A stretch of DNA of 64,000 nt from positions 1 through 64,000 of the forward strand of contig CALNAJ010000044.1 in assembly GCA_937874695.1 (NCBI GenBank). Direction: 5' to 3'. The translations under genes and the position numbers were made by a program. A model generated the notes under the pieces. It was not told the origin of the DNA. It worked only from the letters and a program-made list of their open reading frames with translations, and did no database searches. Below, piece by piece: positions 1 through 7,719 of the stretch; position 1 is the first letter of the stretch; each line of letters opens with the position of its first letter. Origin of the DNA: an uncultured Lactobacillus sp. GTDB lineage: Bacteria > Bacillota > Bacilli > Lactobacillales > Lactobacillaceae.

Positions 1-208
1 AAAGTTGCATAACAATTTTAATTATTTGGTTGTCTACTTGACAAGGAGCCCCGCCCAGGACTATCGCTTGACGCGTGGGCATTCGCAACCTATTATGCAA
101 CCATGACGGGCGCAACTAGCCCGGGCAAAGTGCGTGATGTTCGACTTTGTTCGCTAGGAAGCCCGGGGCGTTTCGAGTATGATAAATTAAATCAAAGGGG
201 ATGAGAGC
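1..208. other. upstream region of first regulator gene
   Basis: No gene is seen. A perfect 9-bp inverted repeat (GTTGCATAA at 4-12, TTATGCAAC at 93-101) encloses about 80 bases. A plausible -10 box TATGAT lies at 178-183, just upstream of the 209 gene, and a GC-rich stretch with two GCCCGGG motifs lies between. The function is unknown. Confidence 0.4.
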
Positions 209-565
209 ATGGAGAATGTGTTTAATCAGCAGTTGGTAAAATTGCGGCGTCAGCAGAATTTATCACAGGAACAATTGGCGCACGAACTATTCGTGTCACG
301 ACAGTCGATCTCAAAGTGGGAGCAGGGTGAAACGTCACCGGATTTAGATACGGTTGTGAAACTCGCCAATCTCTTACAGGTGGATCTGAATGAACTGATC
401 GGGGGTCAAGTCGTAGTGGTCAAGGCACAGTCTTACAAGGCAGTCAAAACCTTGCCAGAGGGACAACGACCGATGAATGGGTGGGAATTTCTTTCAAAGA
501 ATTGGTGGATGATCTTCCCACTATTGGTGGCGCTCAGTTGGGTTGTTGGAATGTTTCAACATTAA
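209..565 (+). CDS. XRE-family HTH regulator with C-terminal membrane segment
   Basis: This 118-residue protein is a DNA-binding regulator of the Xre/Cro type. Residues 5-60 form a classic HTH_3 domain (LSQEQLAHELFVSRQSISKW is the recognition region), followed by a linker. A hydrophobic stretch at about residues 96-116 probably forms one membrane helix. Small XRE proteins with a tail anchor are common in Firmicutes and their targets are usually unknown. The start is supported by an AGGGGATGAGAGC ribosome-binding region. It stands alone: downstream is a repeat-like region and then genes on the opposite strand. The fold is clear, the target is not. Confidence 0.85.
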   Translation: MENVFNQQLVKLRRQQNLSQEQLAHELFVSRQSISKWEQGETSPDLDTVVKLANLLQVDLNELIGGQVVVVKAQSYKAVKTLPEGQRPMNGWEFLSKNWWMIFPLLVALSWVVGMFQH

Positions 566-684
566 CTATCAGCTAGATTAATATGGATGAATTGAAAAGT
601 GGCCGTCTCATCTTAATCATGGGGCGACCGTTTTATGTGGTTATAGATTCTGATAGATCGGTAACGAGGGTTTTACGAGGCGCA

Positions 685-830
685 CTTAACTGGTGTTTTG
701 GGCCAGTTTACAGCACGGGCAATTTTGAAGACACGGTTTTTTCGTGGCTTCAAATTGAGTCGGAAGCCCGTTTCTCAGGCTGGAGCGTCCCCACAGCAGG
801 TGGAATCCCAGGCAGCCGTAGTGCGAACGG
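685..830 (-). repeat. structured intergenic repeat, family A/B, degenerate copy B1
   Basis: Written on the + strand, this segment matches 56780-56920 and the reverse complement of 46790-46950. Shared landmarks are a CTGG...CCAG hairpin, AGCACGGG, a TTGAAG...CTTCAA hairpin and the tail GTCCCCACAGCAGGTGG. The 5' closing arm seen in the other two B copies is not found, so this copy looks truncated. An 86-codon open frame (583-843) runs through it but is best explained as chance. The strand follows the orientation of copy A1. Confidence 0.6.
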
Positions 831-888
831 TAACCTAGTTTAGTGGCGATAGTGCATGCCGATTCATCTATAGCAAAGCTTTAGTGTA

Positions 889-925
889 AAACAAAAACCC
901 TCGCTGCGACGTAACGGCGAGGGTT
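889..925 (-). terminator. intrinsic terminator after NlpC/P60 gene
   Basis: Read on the minus strand, AACCCTCGC pairs with GCGAGGGTT (9 bp, 12-base loop), followed by TTTTTGTTTT. It lies 37 bases beyond the stop of the 962-1438 gene. Confidence 0.85.
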
Positions 926-961
926 AGAACTTATTTCATTTATGAAGGTTAGACGAGATTA

Positions 962-1438
962 TTACTTAACGTTTGCGACCCGTGCGTAACCAACGGCGTG
1001 CCACCAAGGTGCGTGAACGGCTTCAGTAACGACCCCGCGGTTTTGGGAATCGATCATCCGGCCACCACCAACGTACATCCCAACGTGGGAGATAGAGTGC
1101 TTAGAACCACCGAAGAAGACCAAGTCACCCTTCTTAATGTTCTTGTAGCTAACGTGCTTGTACTTGTTGTATTGTGCTTGAGCGGTACGAGGAATCTTCT
1201 TAGAAGCACCCTTCTTGTAAACGTAACCGGTAAAGCCAGAGCAATCAAAACGGGAAGGACCAGTAGAACCCCAACCGTAAGGCTTACCTAATTGGGCCTT
1301 TGCGACCTTATGTAACTTGCTGTAAGAAACGGTGCTATCAGCGGATGCGTTAGTGGGTTGGCCAACGGCGATACCGGCAACAGTGAAAGCCACCATAGCG
1401 ATTAATGATAATACAATTTTAGTCAACGTCTTCTTCAT
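962..1438 (-). CDS. secreted NlpC/P60 peptidoglycan endopeptidase
   Basis: This 158-residue precursor is a cell-wall hydrolase of the NlpC/P60 family, which cleaves D-Glu/meso-DAP or equivalent bonds in stem peptides. The N-terminal 33 or so residues are a signal peptide (MKKTLTK, hydrophobic core, small residues before ASADS). The catalytic Cys is in FDCSGF (about residue 66) and the His is in SISHVGMYVGG (about residue 118). There are no extra binding repeats (LysM, SH3b), so this is a minimal catalytic form. The reading frame extends to a TTG at 1450, but that sits against the AAAGGAG ribosome site. The ATG at 1438 is the better start. It is monocistronic with its own terminator. Confidence 0.9.
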   Translation of the reverse strand: MKKTLTKIVLSLIAMVAFTVAGIAVGQPTNASADSTVSYSKLHKVAKAQLGKPYGWGSTGPSRFDCSGFTGYVYKKGASKKIPRTAQAQYNKYKHVSYKNIKKGDLVFFGGSKHSISHVGMYVGGGRMIDSQNRGVVTEAVHAPWWHAVGYARVANVK

Positions 1439-1596
1439 AAATGTAAACAAACTCCTTTAATTTCAATTGATTTTTAGTATTAAATGTTCTTTCGTTCGAT
1501 TCAACATGCTTAATACTATCAGGGAGTTGTTACAGAAATGTCTCAAACGAATATCAATCGGATTAAAGGTGAGATTAAGGTTTGCAACATTCAGAA

Positions 1597-2553
1597 TTAT
1601 TCAGGGGAGTAGGTGTGCGGATAATGCCGGTGGGCCGCCATTTCTGGCGTTAATGTTATTTGTTGCAAACGCCCAGATTTTCGTGAAATAAAATTGTAAG
1701 TTGCCGTGGAAATATCGATGATTGCCCGGTAATGGGTGTAATTATGGTTCAATTTGTCACGACGAGCCGGGTCATAAGGCAGGCTAACTTCGGCTAACCA
1801 GTGGAAAATCTGATGCAAACTGGCAGCTGTTGTGGTCATCGGCAGGGTGCCCCAGCGCCGTAGTGCCATGTGAATGAAGCGCGTTGTGGGGATGGTTCCA
1901 GTGGGGAGTGGTGCGCCACTCTGAAGATACTCCCGCGCGGCCGTGACCGTTTGACCCGTGAAATCTGCTCCAGGGACTTTCAGAAAATTATTTAAATTCT
2001 GCAAATGTGTGGCTAGAATGGGGGTGTTCGTCAGGACCCCGACCGGATTCAGCTGGGCCTTCAAGGGACCACCGGTGGGTTCAATCACCAACGTTTGGCC
2101 ACTACGATCACTGAGAATCCAGTGGAAGGGATAGACGTAGGGGTCGCTCCCCCAGCGCCGTGCCACCAAGGTGACCTGAGGAAGGTCGGCTACGACTTCG
2201 GCTAACGTTGCGTGTTCACCTAATATCCAGTTGATGAAATCCTGTGGCGTGAGGTTAATGCGCCCAGCAACGGGATCACTGGCGTAGTTGACGACGCCAG
2301 GCAGGTAGAGCTCGGCACAGGTGATGCCGCCCTCGTTGATGCCATCTGCCATGAGATAGGTCGAAAAGTCCGCGGCTGGCCGACCACCACCCAGAAAGGC
2401 ATAGCGGGTCGTCCGTGGTGTATGAAGCGCGGTTTGCCAGTGATAGTTGCGGGGCAAGAAGACTGGTCGCCAGGGCGTGGTCGTGGGAAAGTCCATGGTG
2501 CGAGCGAAAAAGTGATGTTCAGCGGCTGATGTATAGGTTAGACTGGTACACAC
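1597..2553 (-). CDS. choloylglycine hydrolase / penicillin acylase family (bile salt hydrolase-like)
   Basis: At 318 residues this is the usual length of linear-amide C-N hydrolases of the Ntn family (bile salt hydrolases, penicillin V acylases). The start is GTG, directly followed by the nucleophile Cys2, with GGAGG eight bases upstream. Met1 removal would expose Cys2. Arg18 and Asp21 (FARTMDFP) and the Asn in GVLTNTP match conserved active-site positions. Substrate choice between conjugated bile salts and penicillin V or other acyl amides cannot be settled by eye, so no symbol is given. The protein is cytoplasmic, with no signal peptide. A TATACT-like -10 box lies upstream on the minus strand. 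Confidence 0.85.
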   Translation of the reverse strand: MCTSLTYTSAAEHHFFARTMDFPTTTPWRPVFLPRNYHWQTALHTPRTTRYAFLGGGRPAADFSTYLMADGINEGGITCAELYLPGVVNYASDPVAGRINLTPQDFINWILGEHATLAEVVADLPQVTLVARRWGSDPYVYPFHWILSDRSGQTLVIEPTGGPLKAQLNPVGVLTNTPILATHLQNLNNFLKVPGADFTGQTVTAAREYLQSGAPLPTGTIPTTRFIHMALRRWGTLPMTTTAASLHQIFHWLAEVSLPYDPARRDKLNHNYTHYRAIIDISTATYNFISRKSGRLQQITLTPEMAAHRHYPHTYSPE

Positions 2554-2791
2554 GAGATAGTCCTCCTCAGGTATAAAAGAATTAATTTTAGTATAGCTTA
2601 GGTCTGAGGAGAGTTAAACCCGGGCGTGATGAAAATGCCTGTAACATTCTGCGAGCTGATGGCAGTGTTTTCGGGCAGTGAGGCCATAATTTTCAGGAAG
2701 TAGCGCTTGTATTCCCGGCGTGAATCTCGTAAGCTAATAGAGAACAGAAATACCCGTAAGAGGTTTGTTTCTTGGAAGGGAATTGGGAACT

Positions 2792-3436
2792 ATGAAATCA
2801 GCATGGAACTTAGTGGGGATGGGCCTATGGTTGGTCGTCCTCGTGACACTCGTGTGGATGGTCCACGACATGCGGGTTCGGCGCATTCGGTTGATCGTGA
2901 AGGAACACCGCAGCTTCTCGTGGCAGAACTTGACGCTCTCAACGATTGAGTTGGTGGTGTGGCTACTGTTCTTTGGTGGCATGAGTTACACGACCTTCTT
3001 CCAAAACGTAAATCAGTTAGGGAGCAAGCGGGTCAGTCAAACGACCCGCTACGAACCATTGGTCATCAACACAGGCGCGTCGTCCGGTTCGGCCTACTAC
3101 GTTGAAGTCGACAACAGTGACGGTAAGAAGCCAGTGCAACGCTATACGTACTTGACCGAAGGCGAGAAGTACCAGGTCAGCAGCACCGATGCCACTGTTT
3201 CGGATGGTAAGAAGCCGATTAACTTGCCGGCTTCCGCTTACAAGTGGGACGAAAAGAAGGTTGCCAAGTATGACCAGCGCCATCAAAAGGCGTGGGTCGG
3301 CGTCATCGAAACGACTTATAAGAAGTCATTTGTTAACGGACTTGGTTTACACGCCGGTCGGCTGGCAAACCGTTTCACGTTGATTCGGATTCCGGATCAT
3401 TCCTTTATGTTGAAGGATTCGGGGTACACCAATTAA
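2792..3436 (+). CDS. uncharacterised two-helix membrane protein
   Basis: I do not recognise the family. The 214-residue protein has two hydrophobic helices (about residues 5-25 and 47-68) separated by a basic loop (RVRRIRLIVKEHR). A polar, probably extracytoplasmic C-terminal domain of about 140 residues is rich in Tyr and Lys. The frame opens with a TTG at 2765, but ATG at 2792 has GGAAGGG upstream and starts at a natural membrane-protein N terminus. A run of six T at 3479-3486 after a GC-rich stretch may terminate it. No neighbour suggests a role. Confidence 0.7.
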   Translation: MKSAWNLVGMGLWLVVLVTLVWMVHDMRVRRIRLIVKEHRSFSWQNLTLSTIELVVWLLFFGGMSYTTFFQNVNQLGSKRVSQTTRYEPLVINTGASSGSAYYVEVDNSDGKKPVQRYTYLTEGEKYQVSSTDATVSDGKKPINLPASAYKWDEKKVAKYDQRHQKAWVGVIETTYKKSFVNGLGLHAGRLANRFTLIRIPDHSFMLKDSGYTN

Positions 3437-3524
3437 TTGAACAGTTTATGAGGGGGTCTGAGCGAGTGCTTGGGGCCTCTTTTTTCTAAAGCCTGATCTG
3501 ATTTTCATGAATTATAATGTAATT

Positions 3525-3568
3525 AAAAATTGGAACCGACTCGCTCAGCAAGTCAGTTCCAATTTTTT
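3525..3568. terminator. bidirectional terminator between convergent genes
   Basis: An AAAAATTGGAAC/GTTCCAATTTTT stem extends through CGACT/AGTCA, flanked by A-runs and T-runs. It can therefore end transcripts from both sides, including the dipeptidase on the minus strand. Confidence 0.85.
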
Positions 3569-3570
3569 AG

Positions 3571-4143
3571 TTACGCATGTTCTGCGATTTGAAAGTCATT
3601 GGGATCAGCTTTTGCAGGTGGATAAGCATCCATTTGCGTATCGCGGTAGTCCCACCACTCGTTCTCGTAGCCGAAGAAACCAGCCGCGCACATGGCGTCA
3701 TCAAGAATTCGATAATGCTCTTCCTGAAGCGGTGTCCGGGCAAAGTCTCGGTGAGCGGCAACTGAAAAGTCGTCGAATTCCGTTTGCATTTCCAATTCTT
3801 TACCAGCGGCATCACACAACGTGACATCGAAGGTAACGCCCTTTTGATGGGAGAAGTTCGGGTTGGGCTTGGCAACGAATGACGGATCGGGATAGACCTC
3901 GTAGAGACGTTCCTGCGCGGAGACGGGGCGGTAGGCATCCCAGACTTTCAGTCGGTAGCCCTGCGCCCGCAGCAGTTCGCTTGCTTTGGCTAACTTCTTG
4001 GCGGTTCCGGTACGGGCGATGGTGGTGGCAAAATCGTAAATGACTTGGTGGGTAAAGTTATCCGTGGTGGCGTAGCGCAGGTCGACAATAATGCTGGGGT
4101 CCAGCGCTTGGACGTTGGTGAAGCCAGTTTCTAGTTGTGACAT
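3571..4143 (-). CDS. D-alanyl-D-alanine dipeptidase, VanX/DdpX family
   Basis: This 190-residue protein belongs to the M15D peptidases that hydrolyse D-Ala-D-Ala dipeptides. That activity fits intrinsically vancomycin-resistant lactobacilli that end stem peptides in D-Ala-D-Lac. It shows DAYRP (substrate Arg) and SHQKGVTFDVTL (the SxHxxGxAxD zinc motif with His and Asp). The third zinc ligand is expected as His in EWWH, but the sequence reads NEWWDYRD, with Asp at that place. The start is ATG 4143 behind GGGAGG; an upstream GTG at 4152 overlaps the ribosome site. A TATACT -10 box lies upstream. It is a single gene. Confidence 0.85.
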   Translation of the reverse strand: MSQLETGFTNVQALDPSIIVDLRYATTDNFTHQVIYDFATTIARTGTAKKLAKASELLRAQGYRLKVWDAYRPVSAQERLYEVYPDPSFVAKPNPNFSHQKGVTFDVTLCDAAGKELEMQTEFDDFSVAAHRDFARTPLQEEHYRILDDAMCAAGFFGYENEWWDYRDTQMDAYPPAKADPNDFQIAEHA

Positions 4144-4420
4144 GTGGGGCACCTCCCAATATAGTTACGCCTAGTATACCGGGTTTGCCGGGAGAAAGCT
4201 TGTGAAGTGGCTTGAAGGGATGGGGATGGTTTGGGGAGTGAACTGGTGTGATAGTAAGCGCTGAGGAAATGAATTTTTGGGGAGTAGTTTGTTAGGTTGG
4301 TGTTCATTCTGTGATGGGGCGCTCTTATTTTTGTGGCGGCGGACGGGGCTAGGGCGTTGAGTTAAGTCGTGATAGATAAGGTACTGGTCTTTGAATTTTC
4401 GATTGGCTTGGTGCGTTCGC
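4144..4420. other. intergenic stretch, no gene seen
   Basis: It contains the promoter of the dipeptidase (TATACT on the minus strand near 4173-4180) and a G-rich stretch. A 104-codon minus frame at 4171-4485 has no recognisable protein character and runs into repeat family C. Confidence 0.5.
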
Positions 4421-4555
4421 TCTAATTTTATATAGCCGAAACGTGCTCCACAAGGCAGGTCCCTGCGCTTAACCCCATTAGGCAAAAAATCCAGACCCGG
4501 GATTTTCTACCTAATGACGTTAATGCTCAGGACCTAACCGCCTTGTTCCGCACTC
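4421..4555 (-). repeat. structured intergenic repeat, family C, copy C1
   Basis: Read on the minus strand, it begins GAGTGCGGAACAAGGCGG and ends near TTCGGCTATATAAAATTAG, matching 60889-61020. It folds on itself. CATTAGG pairs with CCTAATG, AAAATCC pairs with GGATTTT around CGGGTCT, and the outer arms (GGTCCTGAGC and GCGCAGGGACC) are complementary. Stem bases differ from copy C2 but pairing is kept. It starts just beyond the terminator of nnrE. Confidence 0.7.
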
Positions 4556-4561
4556 TTTTTA

Positions 4562-4600
4562 CAAAAAAAACGACCAGAGCCTCAGGAGGGGGTCTGGTCG
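4562..4600 (-). terminator. terminator of the marR-nnrE unit
   Basis: On the minus strand CGACCAGACC pairs with GGCTCTGGTCG, followed by eight T. Confidence 0.85.
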
Positions 4601-4708
4601 CAGTCAAGAAACACGAAAGTCACTCTAGCTTTCGTAACTTTTAGTTTACGCTTTAATGGCAAATTGCTTGTGGCGAATGGCGCGGTTGGTTTAGTCAGCG
4701 GCCTTAGT

Positions 4709-5359
4709 CTAGCGGGCGTGCTCGAGATGGTCTTGCGCGTAGATGCCAATGTCGGCCACGTGGACGGTGCCGCTGTGTTGCTTGCCGGTGATCGTCAGAA
4801 GGCCAATCTTGTTGTAGGCCATGGTGGTCGTGCTGTCGGCAACGACCGCGACCCCCATAACTTCACCAGTATCCGCGTTGATGCCGGATGGGACGTCGAT
4901 GGCAACCGTCTTTGCGTCGGCCGCGTTAATTGCGTTGATGGCGTCAGCAAATTTACCGGTGATGTCTCGCGACAGACCAACGCCGAAGATAGCGTCGACA
5001 ATCAGTGTGGCGTTGACCACGTGATTGAGGTCGGTCGTGAATGGAATGTGATAGTAGTTGGCAATCTTAAGTTGCTGGCTCGTCTGTGGGGTGGCCTTGG
5101 CCGGATCGCCCAGCAGGTAAACTTCAACGTCGATACCGCGAATGTGTAGCAACCGAGCGACAGCGATGCCATCGCCACCGTTGTTGCCAGTCGCAGCCAC
5201 AACCACGACACGGCTCAAATCAAAATCATCATTTAACAGGTTATTAAACGTTGCCAAGGCGGCGCGCTCCATGAGAACTAATGCGGGAATACCGATCTCG
5301 TTGATGGTATGCGCGTCATAACGTTGGGCTTCGGCAATGGTAATGGCTTTACTCATCAT
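4709..5359 (-). CDS. nnrE: NAD(P)H-hydrate epimerase
   Basis: This 216-residue protein matches the YjeF N-terminal domain. That enzyme interconverts R and S hydrates of NAD(P)H so that the ADP/ATP-dependent dehydratase can repair the S form. Visible signatures are MERAALATF near residue 30, VVVVAATGNNGGDG (nucleotide-binding Rossmann core) at about 50-65, IVDAIFGVGLSRDITG and AIDVPSGINADTG. The length fits a stand-alone epimerase without the fused dehydratase; no dehydratase gene is in this window. ATG 5359 and ATG 5356 are adjacent, both behind AAGGAGGGA. The gene follows the marR-type gene by 34 bases on the same strand and shares its terminator. Confidence 0.9.
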   Translation of the reverse strand: MMSKAITIAEAQRYDAHTINEIGIPALVLMERAALATFNNLLNDDFDLSRVVVVAATGNNGGDGIAVARLLHIRGIDVEVYLLGDPAKATPQTSQQLKIANYYHIPFTTDLNHVVNATLIVDAIFGVGLSRDITGKFADAINAINAADAKTVAIDVPSGINADTGEVMGVAVVADSTTTMAYNKIGLLTITGKQHSGTVHVADIGIYAQDHLEHAR

Positions 5360-5393
5360 GAATCCCTCCTTAGATGGGGAAAAACAAGGTTAA

Positions 5394-5846
5394 TTATGAA
5401 TGTTCCGTTTGCTGATCCTGCAGGACGCTGCTGGAAAGTAATTGCAGTTGGGCGGTAATGCTGGCGTAGTCGAAGTCGGCATCGGTCGGCGTGGCTTGTT
5501 GCCACCAATCGTGGAGGACCTCAATGGCTTGTTTTACCAAACGTTTACCATCGGTGGTTAACTTCAAACGACGGTTACGGCGATCACGCGGGTCCGTTTC
5601 CTTTTGCAATAGGGACAGCTTAACCAGGTGCTGCACCATCCGGGCCATGAGACCTTCGTCTACGGCCATTGTCCAGGCAGCTTTCCGCTGGTTCAGGTGG
5701 CTGGTCTCAGAGACCAGCACTAACAAATAAAATTCAGTGATGTTTACCGGCATTTCATCGGCTTCAAGAATCTGATTCATTGCCCGCTGAAATTGCCGGT
5801 GGAGAATGGCCAGGTTCGTAGTAAAGTCTAGTATCGAGTCTTCCAT
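5394..5846 (-). CDS. MarR-family transcriptional regulator
   Basis: This 150-residue winged-helix protein has a helical dimerisation N terminus and a wHTH at about residues 40-105. The wing contains TDPRDRRNRRLKLTTDGKRL, the hallmark DxRxxxxxLT motif. MarR proteins usually repress nearby stress or efflux genes in response to a ligand. Here the only likely cotranscribed partner is nnrE, so it may control that gene or itself, but this is inference. The start has AGGAGG six bases upstream. A plain -10/-35 pair was not pinned down. Confidence 0.9.
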   Translation of the reverse strand: MEDSILDFTTNLAILHRQFQRAMNQILEADEMPVNITEFYLLVLVSETSHLNQRKAAWTMAVDEGLMARMVQHLVKLSLLQKETDPRDRRNRRLKLTTDGKRLVKQAIEVLHDWWQQATPTDADFDYASITAQLQLLSSSVLQDQQTEHS

Positions 5847-5982
5847 GAGCCACCTCCTAGGTAGTCAGAATGTTTGCATACCCCTAGTTTACACCAGATT
5901 TGAATAGAGGATAACATTCGCACTCGTTTCTTTGCTAGGAAGTGCTAGAATAGCAGTAAAACTAATTATGGGAGGCATTCCA

Positions 5983-6309
5983 ATGTTTATTCAGATACCA
6001 ACCGATATGGACGAGGTGCAATTGCGCCAGTTACAATTAAAGCAGCACGGTGAAGACAAGACTGAGGACGAAATTATCAGCCAAGCCGTTTTGGATATCT
6101 TCCAAGGATTCTTGGATCAAGTGGAGGATGGTCACTACGATACTGCCAGTTGGCAGGGTGAAACGCTGATCGTGACGGACATCGATGGCGCGCAAACGGC
6201 CACGGTGACCGCGCAGGGTTCCAGCTTCAATGCCGATTTCCGGGAGAGTGCCGAGAAACTCGAGCTGTATTTGGAACAAGAGGCAGTTCGGGCATCGGGT
6301 GCGCGCTAA
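5983..6309 (+). CDS. small uncharacterised acidic protein
   Basis: This 108-residue soluble acidic protein is not one I recognise. It has a helical central part (TEDEIISQAVLDIFQGFLDQVEDG) and no signal peptide or membrane segment. The frame is open from 5932, but ATG 5983 has GGGAGG eight bases upstream and a TAGAAT -10 box at about 5946, so the shorter form is chosen. It is monocistronic and followed by a tRNA gene. Confidence 0.7.
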   Translation: MFIQIPTDMDEVQLRQLQLKQHGEDKTEDEIISQAVLDIFQGFLDQVEDGHYDTASWQGETLIVTDIDGAQTATVTAQGSSFNADFRESAEKLELYLEQEAVRASGAR

Positions 6310-6355
6310 ATTATTTGGCGTTGCAACTAATTTTGAACTACACTAGGGATGTTAA

Positions 6356-6427
6356 GCGTCCTTAGTGTAATGGATAGCACGAGAGATTTCGGTCCTTTCG
6401 ATCGGGGTTCGACTCCCCGGGGACGCA
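6356..6427 (+). tRNA. tRNA-Arg (anticodon UCG, by position)
   Basis: This 72-base cloverleaf has acceptor GCGTCCT/GGGACGC, a D-arm GTGT/GCAC around AATGGATA, a T-arm CGGGG-TTCGACT-CCCCG and discriminator A; CCA is not encoded. The anticodon loop TTTCGGT places TCG at positions 34-36, which would read CGA/CGG arginine codons. The anticodon stem AGAGA/CCTTT has a G-U pair and an A31-C39 mismatch next to the loop, so the anticodon call is less certain than the tRNA call. A terminator follows. Confidence 0.85.
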
Positions 6428-6448
6428 TCTTGAAAATAGTTTCGCATG

Positions 6449-6478
6449 AGACGCCGTTATTACGTGGCGTCTTTTTTT
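6449..6478 (+). terminator. terminator after tRNA-Arg
   Basis: AGACGCC pairs with GGCGTCT around GTTATTACGT and is followed by seven T. Confidence 0.85.
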
Positions 6479-6480
6479 AC

Positions 6481-6522
6481 CAAAATACAGGCAGGCCCAT
6501 TCAACTGGGACCTGCCTGTATG
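6481..6522 (-). terminator. terminator after GGDEF gene
   Basis: On the minus strand ATACAGGCAGG pairs with CCTGCCTGTAT, followed by TTTTGG. It lies 16 bases past the stop codon of the 6538 gene. Confidence 0.75.
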
Positions 6523-6537
6523 TGTATAAATAACTAT

Positions 6538-7719
6538 TTATTGAAATTCTCGTGTTTCGCCCTCAACGGTAATCCGGTTACGACCGGCTTCCTTGGCGAG
6601 ATAGAGGTAGTGGTCGACCCGTTTGAACCAGTTGTCGAAGTCGGTATCATCCGCTTGTAGGGCTGAGATACCGATGGAGACAGTTACGGCCAGCTGCTTG
6701 CCATTTATTTTTACGGGATGCTGCTGCAGCGTGTCGCGAATTGACGTAACAATGTGCTGGGCGTCGGTGGGAGAAGTGTCTTTAAAGATGATAACGAATT
6801 CTTCGCCACCGTAGCGGAAAAGCTCGCCGTTATTCGTTTGTCGCGTCAGCTCTGCGTTGAAGTGTTGCGCCACGTGTTTGAGCACGGCATCACCAGTCAG
6901 GTGACCATATTCATCGTTGAAGTGTTTAAAATGGTCGATATCAAACATCGCCATGGTAATCGGTGTCGTGGGGTGCTGACGGTAGACGCCAAAGACGCCG
7001 ATCGTGGTCGAATCAAAGTTGGCTCGGTTGCGGACGCCAGTCAGTTCATCATAGTTAGCTTCCTGATCCAACCGTTCAAAGTGGCTGATCACGCGGTTGA
7101 CCCGCGTGACAAAGAAACGAATGATCCACATGTAAATGATAAAGACCACGAGGACGTTGACTGTGTAGAAGAGCAGAAACGGCCGCACGGACCAAATGAT
7201 CATACACCAAGCGAGGCCATACAGGAGTTGTAAGAGTAGAAAGCGCCACTCGGACTCCAACGCCAGTGCTTGATGGTGGCTGATATAGAGGATAACGCCA
7301 AACAAGGTAACCGTTGCGATAGCAAAGACCCACCAGTGCTGGAGGCTGGCGCCCAGGTAGAGCGCCTGGCCGTAAAAGAATAGTGGCATCGCCAAGTTGA
7401 CTAAGGTTACCGCAAAATTATGCATGGCATAGAGGCTGTATAACAGAATCATTAACTGCGCAATGGCATAGCCCCAACTCAGAACATTACCACCATTTAG
7501 AACCCAAAAGGTTTGTCGGAGAATAACGACACTAGCGATGACAATGAGACCTTCCACTAGTTCCAAAATTACGGTAGCCGACCGTGACCACTTGGCCGCC
7601 CGTTGTGAGAGGATATAGGTCATTGCCATCATAATCGCGATGAGGCCGACAGTAATTAAGGCCATAATAACTGATTTTATATTAAAGATATCTTGAAAAA
7701 AGTTTTCAAAGAGGTACAT
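6538..7719 (-). CDS. membrane-bound GGDEF protein (putative diguanylate cyclase)
   Basis: This 393-residue protein probably makes cyclic di-GMP from two GTP. The N-terminal 215 or so residues hold about six or seven hydrophobic helices forming a membrane sensor. A short coiled linker leads to a GGDEF domain at about residues 225-385. The active-site signature is RYGGEEFVIIF (GGEEF at 304-308), with the DIDHFKHFNDEYGH metal/GTP motif upstream. No RxxD inhibitory site is seen five residues before GGEEF. No EAL or PilZ partner is in this window. ATG 7719 is preceded by AGGTG. Loss of the I-site is common; catalytic competence is inferred from motifs only. Confidence 0.88.
   Translation of the reverse strand: MYLFENFFQDIFNIKSVIMALITVGLIAIMMAMTYILSQRAAKWSRSATVILELVEGLIVIASVVILRQTFWVLNGGNVLSWGYAIAQLMILLYSLYAMHNFAVTLVNLAMPLFFYGQALYLGASLQHWWVFAIATVTLFGVILYISHHQALALESEWRFLLLQLLYGLAWCMIIWSVRPFLLFYTVNVLVVFIIYMWIIRFFVTRVNRVISHFERLDQEANYDELTGVRNRANFDSTTIGVFGVYRQHPTTPITMAMFDIDHFKHFNDEYGHLTGDAVLKHVAQHFNAELTRQTNNGELFRYGGEEFVIIFKDTSPTDAQHIVTSIRDTLQQHPVKINGKQLAVTVSIGISALQADDTDFDNWFKRVDHYLYLAKEAGRNRITVEGETREFQ

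Noticed and set aside
583..843. 86-codon plus-strand open frame
   Set aside because: It runs through repeat copy B1, has no family character and a poor ribosome site.
4171..4485. 104-codon minus-strand open frame
   Set aside because: Part of it lies in repeat C1, its composition is not protein-like, and it has no Shine-Dalgarno.
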